Shown: positions 57,755 to 64,000 of the stretch, piece after piece
How the letters are laid out: each line of letters opens with the position of its first letter
How positions within the stretch are numbered: the first letter of the stretch is position 1
Source of the DNA: Dreissena polymorpha
Taxonomy: Eukaryota; Mollusca; Bivalvia; Myida; Dreissenidae
DNA length: 64,000 nucleotides
Assembly: GCF_020536995.1 (NCBI RefSeq)
Contig: NC_068362.1
Span: forward strand, 98,499,085 to 98,563,084
Direction: 5' to 3'
Notes under the pieces: model-generated
What the model was told of the DNA's origin: nothing
The model's input: only the letters and a program-made list of their open reading frames with translations
The model's database searches: none
Position numbers and translations under genes: made by a program

Positions 57755-57800
57755 ATTCTGTTTGAGTTTAAAAACATGCTGAATCCACATGACCCAAAAG
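57755..57800 (+). CDS. Short exon-like segment of an unrecognised gene
   Basis: 46 bases after TCTTTTGCTTCCAG, ending at AAAAG before GTATAA; it encodes ILFEFKNMLNPHDPK. It enters in phase 0, which agrees with the 55765 donor, and leaves in phase 1. Confidence 0.4.
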
Positions 57801-57804
57801 GTAT

Positions 57805-58860
57805 AATAAGCCACATAATATAAAATTATTAAAAAGCATGCTGATAATTAACATTTTAGTTAATAGCACTGGATTTAAGATGTTCCTTTGATAATTTTCA
57901 TATGCTTTTCATCATTCAATTAATGACTATAAGTAGATCTTACAGTTTTTTTCTAGCACTAACTTGGCCTGTAACCAATTTTTTATACTTGCAAAGTTAT
58001 TGCTTAGCTTATGATGATTCTTTATCAAACCATATAAACTAAATGCACTTTTGCATTGAACGTATTTAGAATTGGACTGATTCTAAAAGGATTACCAGAA
58101 ACAATAGGAAGCCACCAATCAAGCTTTCTTGTTTATCAAATACAGTATCTTGTTTTTGTATTTTGTTTGTTAAGCCCTCATACGGAAAGCTAAATATGGC
58201 AGCCACATTGTCAAGTGTTTGTCCGTACATGTGTGTATGCAAGCAGATCTAGCTTAAATAGTTCCATTTAGAAACATTTTATAGTTCACCATCTAGAGAC
58301 ACATCATGCTACCTGAAAGGTCAAGGTAGCGCATATATGTCAAAGGTCTGATTGGTCATTAAACAGCTCGTCATGATTGTAACTTTTTCATTTATCATGC
58401 AATTTTTAAATAGCTTTAAATGATCATCATAAAAAAGTGCATGTTGTGTGTATCACATGTCTTCTCACCTCAAAGGTGAAGGTCAAATTTAGCTTTAGAA
58501 CAGCTTGTTTTGATTGTTAACTTGTCATAACTCTTGCAATTTCATAATAGCTTACCAAAAATGACCATCATGAGGAAACAGCAAGTGACCTTTACACCTT
58601 TGTCCCAACTTTAAATGTAAAGGTCACTTTTTGAGATAAAACTTAAAATTTAGCCACATTTGAGACAACACTTCAACTTTAGCAGTAAAACTGCTTGTCT
58701 GGTTTGTACCTTAGCTATACATTATGCAATTTTTAGCTCTACTGTTTTTCGACAAAACCCAAGGTATTGTCACAGAGTAGGTAATCACGTGACAAACATG
58801 ATGGCGACTTCCATGCCGAGGCAGGTATTCTCGTCGTTTAATACCCTGTATTACTTGTAT
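57805..58860. other. Intron or intergenic with a weak dispersed repeat
   Basis: 58190-58640 has AAGGTCAAGGTAGCGC, ATTGTTAACTTGTCATAACT and AAGGTGAAGGTCAAA words, a decayed relative of the window's tandem-body repeats. The rest is AT-rich. Confidence 0.4.
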
Positions 58861-58863
58861 TAT

Positions 58864-59655
58864 TAGCCTGACTATTATATATGAAATATATACAGTGGAG
58901 CTATCCTACTTACACCGGCGTCTGCGTCTGCGTTAGCGTTAGCGTGCAAATGTTAAAGTTTACGTACTACCCCAAATATTTTTTTTGTCCCTTGACATAT
59001 TGCTTTCATATTTTGCATACTTGTTTACAAACATGACTCCAACCTATAAACAAAAGCAGACAACTCTATCAAGCATTTTGTCATAATTATGGCCCCCTTT
59101 CCACCTAGAATATGCAGCAAATGTTAGAGTTTTCGTACTACCCCATTTATTTTCATTGTCCCTTGACTAATTATTGCCCCTTTTACACTTAGAATATGCA
59201 TATTATTGATAAATCTATGTAAAAGTTTGCGTACTACCCCAAATATTTCCTATATCCTTTGACATATTGCTTGTATATGTTGCATACTTGTTAACCAATA
59301 TGACCCCTACCTATAAATAAGAGAAGACCACTGTATCAAACATTTTGACATAATTATGGCCCCTTTTACACTTAGATAATTGAACATTTTGCTTAAATTG
59401 CCATAACTTCTTTATTTATGATCACATTTTATTATTACTTTGACAAAACAACACTTACCTGCATACCACAATGGATTCCACCCAAACAATACCCCACGCT
59501 CCTACCTACAATCCCCCACCCAACATACCCCCCCCCCAATTTTTTTTTTAAACATCATCTGATAAATTACCACACCCAAAATTATACCCCCTCTCACCCC
59601 CACGCCCCTACCCCCTTCCCCCCACCCAAATGTTTTTTTTAAAACATCCAATAAA
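58864..59655 (-). repeat. Family B repeat, inverted copy (first part)
   Basis: GCCTGACTATTATATATGAA ... GTGGAGCTATCCTACTTACA, body units with CTACCCCAAATATTTCCTAT, then GGATTCCACCCAAACAATAC and C-rich core. It is interrupted at about 59656; matching C-rich core resumes at about 60345. It provides the empty site for the 18264 element. Confidence 0.75.
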
Positions 59656-60344
59656 TAGAGAATACTAGGTCGGTGCCGAATAAAGCAAAGTTAATTTGCC
59701 AGGCTTAGAAAATCTGAACCACGAGCCTTGGCGAGTGGTTCAGATTTTCGTGCCGAACTAAATAAACTTTGCTTTATTCGGCTATAACCAAGTTTTTGAT
59801 TTATCCCATCAATTTTCTTAGTCATAAATTATTTCTTTCAAAATAGAATAGGAAAATCGAACTACACGGAAAATTATTTAAAGCAAACATTGTTTCATCA
59901 TTTTAATCGTGACGAGCCTAATACATTACAAAAAGATCAGTAACTAACCTGTTTTTCTGTTTATCATACCTCTATGTCCCCGATTTTTAAGAAATAAAGA
60001 CAAAATAAAACACTAAACAAATGCAGCTTTAGCGTGACAGAACATGCATTGTGTCGTATGACGTGTTAATAATGACGTCACGAATACGCGCACTTGTTAT
60101 TTGTAAATAATATTTTTTGCTTTTTGAATTGCATTATGTGTTAAAAATATAAAAATATATTACATCTTGGTATCAAATTGTTTGTTTTGTTGAATCTGAT
60201 TCGATTTTACTAAAGATGATTTTTTTATAGTTGATTCCGAGTAATATGACCATTCTCCGCCGCGCGTGACAGCTATATTTCAGCACTGCCGAAATAGAGG
60301 AAAATTTATTCCACAGTGGTTTATTTCGACAATGCACGTCTGAT
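59656..60344. mobile_element. Insertion in a family B copy, headed by a 108 bp palindrome
   Basis: The sequence before (CATCCAATAAATAG) and after (GATAAATTACCACACACCAC) are parts of one family-B core, so about 690 bp were inserted. 59675-59782 is a foldback with arms starting GCCGAATAAAGCAAAGTT and meeting around AAAATCTGAACCAC. ATTTATCCCATCA (59801) and TGATGGGATAAATT (60340) are inverted, a possible second pair of ends. No coding content. Confidence 0.5.
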
Positions 60345-60407
60345 GATGGGATAAATTACCACACACCACATTATACCCCCCTCTCACCCCCCTACACACC
60401 AAAAAAA

Positions 60408-60800
60408 AAATTATGCCCCCTTCGAAGAAGAGGGGGTATATTGCTTTGCACATGTCGGTTCGGTCTGTCGGTCCGTCCACCAGGTGATTTCCGGATGATA
60501 ACTCAAGAACGCTTGGGCCTAGAATCTTGAAACTTAATAGGAACATTGATCATGATTCGTAGGTGACCCCTATCGATGTTGAGGTCACTAGGTCAAAGGT
60601 CAAGGTCACGGTGACTCGAAATGGTAAAATGGTTTTTGGATAATAACTCAAGAACGCATACGCGGCCAAAAGGGCGAACTCTGAACAATATAACTGAAGC
60701 AACTGGTCTGTTATCCTAAATCTATAATTATAAGTCCAATGAAACATCATCATTTGTGTAAAACAAAGTGGATCAGTAAAATCTGATTTGGCGTTATAAC
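60408..60800 (+). repeat. Family A repeat, head and one and a half units plus the 7312-type segment
   Basis: ATGCCCCCTTCGAAGAAGAG then TATATTGCTTTGCACATGTC; body; then at 60660 it passes into ACGCGGCCAAAAGGGCGAAC and CAGTTGCTTC-like sequence that is the inverse of 7312-7470. It marks a variant right end of family A. Confidence 0.7.
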
Positions 60801-60839
60801 AGCTGGTCCCAACTTTTAATTTAACATTTATCATGCCAT

Positions 60840-61560
60840 TTTTAGCTCACCTGATTGCTCAGGTGAGCTTTTGTGACCGGTCTTTGTCCGTCGTCCGTCC
60901 GTTAACATTTGTTCGTAAACACTCTAGAGGCCACATTTATTGTCCGATCTTCATGAAACTTGGTCAGAAGCTTCGTCCCAATGAAATCTCTGGGTCGTGC
61001 CGGGTCAAAAACAAGGTCACTAGGTCAAAAAAAGGAAAAAACTTGTAAACACTGTAGAAGTCACATTATATGCCCAATCTTCATGTAACTTTGTCATTTA
61101 GCAAAATGTTTGTCTTAATGATATGTTGGTTGAGTTCAAAGTGGTTCCAGTCGGTTGAAAAACATGGCCGCCAGTGGGCGGGGCAGTTTTCCTTATTTGG
61201 CTATAGAGAAACCTTTTAAACACTCTTGAAGTCACAATTTTTGCTCAATTATCATGAAAGTTGGTCAAAACATTGTTTTATTGATTTCTCGGACGAGTTT
61301 AAAAATGGTCCAGATCGGTGAAAAAACATGGCCACCAGTGGGCGGGGCATTTTTCTATATATGTATAAAGTGAAAACATGTCAACACTCTAGAAGTCACA
61401 TGTTTGGCCCAATTTTCATGAAATTTTGTCAGAACTTTTGTTTCCTAGATACGTGCGTGTAGTTTGAAAATGGTTCCGATCCGTTGAAAAACATGATTGC
61501 CGGTGGGTGGTGGCAGTTTTCCTTATATTTATATAGTTAAAAGGCTTGTAAACTATCATG
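60840..61560 (+). repeat. Family L repeat
   Basis: Head TTAGCTCACCTGATTGCTCA, GGTGAGCTTTTGTGACCGGT, GTCCGTCGTCCGTCC; about four diverged units with CTTCATGAAACTTGGTCAGA and ACATGGCCGCCAGTGGGCGG. Confidence 0.8.
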
Positions 61561-61707
61561 AATAAAGGTCATATAACATGCGAGACAACTCTTCTAAATA
61601 TTTTATTTAAGTTAACAGTAGGTACTCCCCTTTGATTATTAATGTTTTCATAATAATACAGTGTAGTTGTGTCATTTATGTGTAAATTGTTATTCGAGGT
61701 TGGATGA

Positions 61708-62538
61708 TTTTATGCCCCTTTTCTTCGAAAAGGGGACATATAGTGATCGGACTGTCCGTCTGTCCGCCCGTCCGTCTGTCTGTCACACTTTGTGTTTAGG
61801 TTTCGAAAAATGCTCATAACTTCTATGTCCCTTGAGATATAGCCTTCATATTTGGTATGCATGTGTATATGAACAAGGTTTCCATACACACAGGGTTTTT
61901 TTTTCACCCCTGTGACCTTGACCTTGAACTTGAGGTCCGCGTTTAGGTTTCGAAATCTGCGTTTAGGTTTCGAAAAATGCTCATAACTTCTATGTCCCTT
62001 GAGATATAACCTTCATATTTGGTACGCATGTGTAAATGGACAAGGCCTTTCCATGCGCACATTATTATTTACCTCTTTGACCTTGTCCTTGAACTTGGGA
62101 TCCGCGTTTAGGTTTCGAAATCTGCGTTTAGGTTTCAAATAATGCTCATAACTTCTATGTCCCTTGAGATATAACCTTCATATTTGGTATGCATGTGTAA
62201 ATGGACAAGGCCTTTCCATGCGCACATTATTATTTACCTCTATGACCTTGTCCTTGAACTTGGGATCCGCGTTTAGGTTTCGAAATCTGCGTTTAGGTTT
62301 CGAAAAATGCTCATAACTTCTATGTCCCTTGAGATATAACCTTCATATTTGGTGTTCATGTGTATATGGACAAGGCCTTTCCATGATGCGCACATTATTA
62401 TTTACCCCTGTGACCTTGACCTTGAACTAAGGGTCCGCGTTTAGGTTTCAAAATCTGCGTTTAGGTTTCAAAAAATGCTATAACTTCTATCAAAGCGTTT
62501 ATAGGGGCATATGTCATTCTTTGGTGAAAGCTCTTGTT
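61708..62538 (+). repeat. Family E repeat, four units of about 170 bp
   Basis: Hairpin head TTATGCCCCTTTTCTTCGAA, AAGGGGACATATAGTGATCG then CCGTCTGTCCGCCCGTCCGT; units with GTTTAGGTTTCGAAAAATGC, CTATGTCCCTTGAGATATAA and GGACAAGGCCTTTCCATG; tail TTTGGTGAAAGCTCTTGTTT. It joins directly to the next family-L copy. Confidence 0.85.
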
Positions 62539-63035
62539 TTTAGCTCACCCGTTTGCTCAGTTGAGCTTTTGTGACCGGTCTTGTCCGTCGTCCGTTCGTC
62601 CACATTTGTTCGTAAACACTCTAGAGGCCACATTTATTGTCTGATCTTCATGAAACTTGGTCAGAAGATTTGTCCCAATTATATCTCGATCGAGTTCGAA
62701 ACTGGGTCATGCTGGGTCAAAAACTAGTTCAATAGGTCAAAAGAAAAGAAAAAGCTTGTAAACACTGTAGAAGTCACATTTAATGCCAAATCTTCATGTA
62801 ACTTTGTCTAAATGTCTGTCATAATGATATGTTGGTTGAGCTCAAAAGTGGTTCTGGTCCGTTGAAAAACATGGCCGCCAGTGGGAAAGGCAGTTTCCCT
62901 TAAATGGCTAAAGAGAAACCTTGTTAACACTCTAGAAGTCACATTTTTGGCCCAATCATCATGAAAGTTAATCAAAACATTGGTTTTATTTATATGTCGG
63001 ATGAGTTCAAAAATGGTCCAGATCGGGTGAAAAAA
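62539..63035 (+). repeat. Family L repeat, two to three units, truncated
   Basis: TTAGCTCACCCGTTTGCTCA, GTTGAGCTTTTGTGACCGGT, GTCCGTCGTCCGTTCGTCC; body like 60900-61330, where the same diverged variant occurs (AGAAGTCACATTTAATGCC). The tail is missing. Confidence 0.75.
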
Positions 63036-63228
63036 CATGATGACTTCGTATAATCTGAGGACAGAACTGTGATGTACATTGTACTCATTCTAAAGCACGA
63101 TTTAAACTAGCTTTTTTGAGGTTTATTTAATGTTTGTCAGACAAATTTTTCAGAAATAATGAAGTGGTTTATTGTGCAAATGCATTTGAAGCGGAAATTT
63201 TACTTTGAAAGATGTGTATGCACTATAA

Positions 63229-64000
<772 letters not shown>

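Overview
This window reads as nuclear DNA from a bivalve mollusc. It is AT-rich, genes are sparse and split by introns, and most of it is short interspersed repeats whose style is typical of bivalves: hairpin heads such as ATGCCCCC...GGGGG, runs of GTCCGTC, and tandem bodies carrying phrases such as AAGGTCAAGGTCACAG and AGTTATGGCCC. From memory the families resemble those of heterodont bivalves, zebra mussel (Dreissena) above all. The species is inference.

Layout. 0.1-1.7 kb holds one well supported two-exon seven-transmembrane receptor gene. 3-5 kb holds two short TTAA-bounded inverted-repeat elements. 5.3-8.7 kb is a roughly 90 bp satellite split by other repeats. 9-12.8 kb is repeat-rich. 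13.1-19.6 kb carries dispersed exons of an SGNH-hydrolase-like gene whose introns are filled with repeats, including a family-B copy holding two hAT-like insertions with 8 bp target duplications. 20.0-29.2 kb is the most interesting region. A 9.2 kb segment is bounded by 24 bp inverted repeats, carries many TTCCCC-GTTGG motifs near its ends, and contains a spliced but damaged zinc-finger/tyrosine-recombinase-like gene. It interrupts a dispersed repeat whose two halves lie on either side. Its first third contains a family-B copy that in turn carries a Penelope-like element with a hammerhead-ribozyme-like core, so insertions are nested four deep. 31-33 kb has exon-like segments resembling parts of ARID2/BAP170. 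36.3-38.8 kb is a 77 bp satellite. 39-63 kb is mostly repeat copies (families A, B, E, H, I, L and others), with two tRNA-derived SINEs, one with a perfect 16 bp target duplication, and three exon-like segments of unknown genes at 55.7, 57.8 and 63.3 kb.

Family letters used here are local names. A: ends ATGCCCCC..GAAGAAG and AACATGCATGCCCCC, body unit about 118 bp. B: ends GCTCGACTATT/AATAGTCGAGC. C: 9.3-10.2 kb repeat, unit about 175 bp. D: 14.7-15.8 kb repeat. E: GTTTAGGTTTCGAAAAATGC body. G: AACTTTAACC / GCATGCATGTGTATCTCATG body. H: TATCCCCCGCC ends, TTTTGTGTCCGGAGCCATAT body. I: GTCCGCTCTCTAATTC. J: 41.6-42.0 kb repeat. K: 42.6-42.9 kb repeat. L: AGCTCACCTGA ends, GGCCACATTTATTGTCCGAT body. 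M: 49.3-49.7 kb repeat. No long intact transposase or reverse transcriptase gene is visible, so nearly all mobile DNA here is non-autonomous or decayed.
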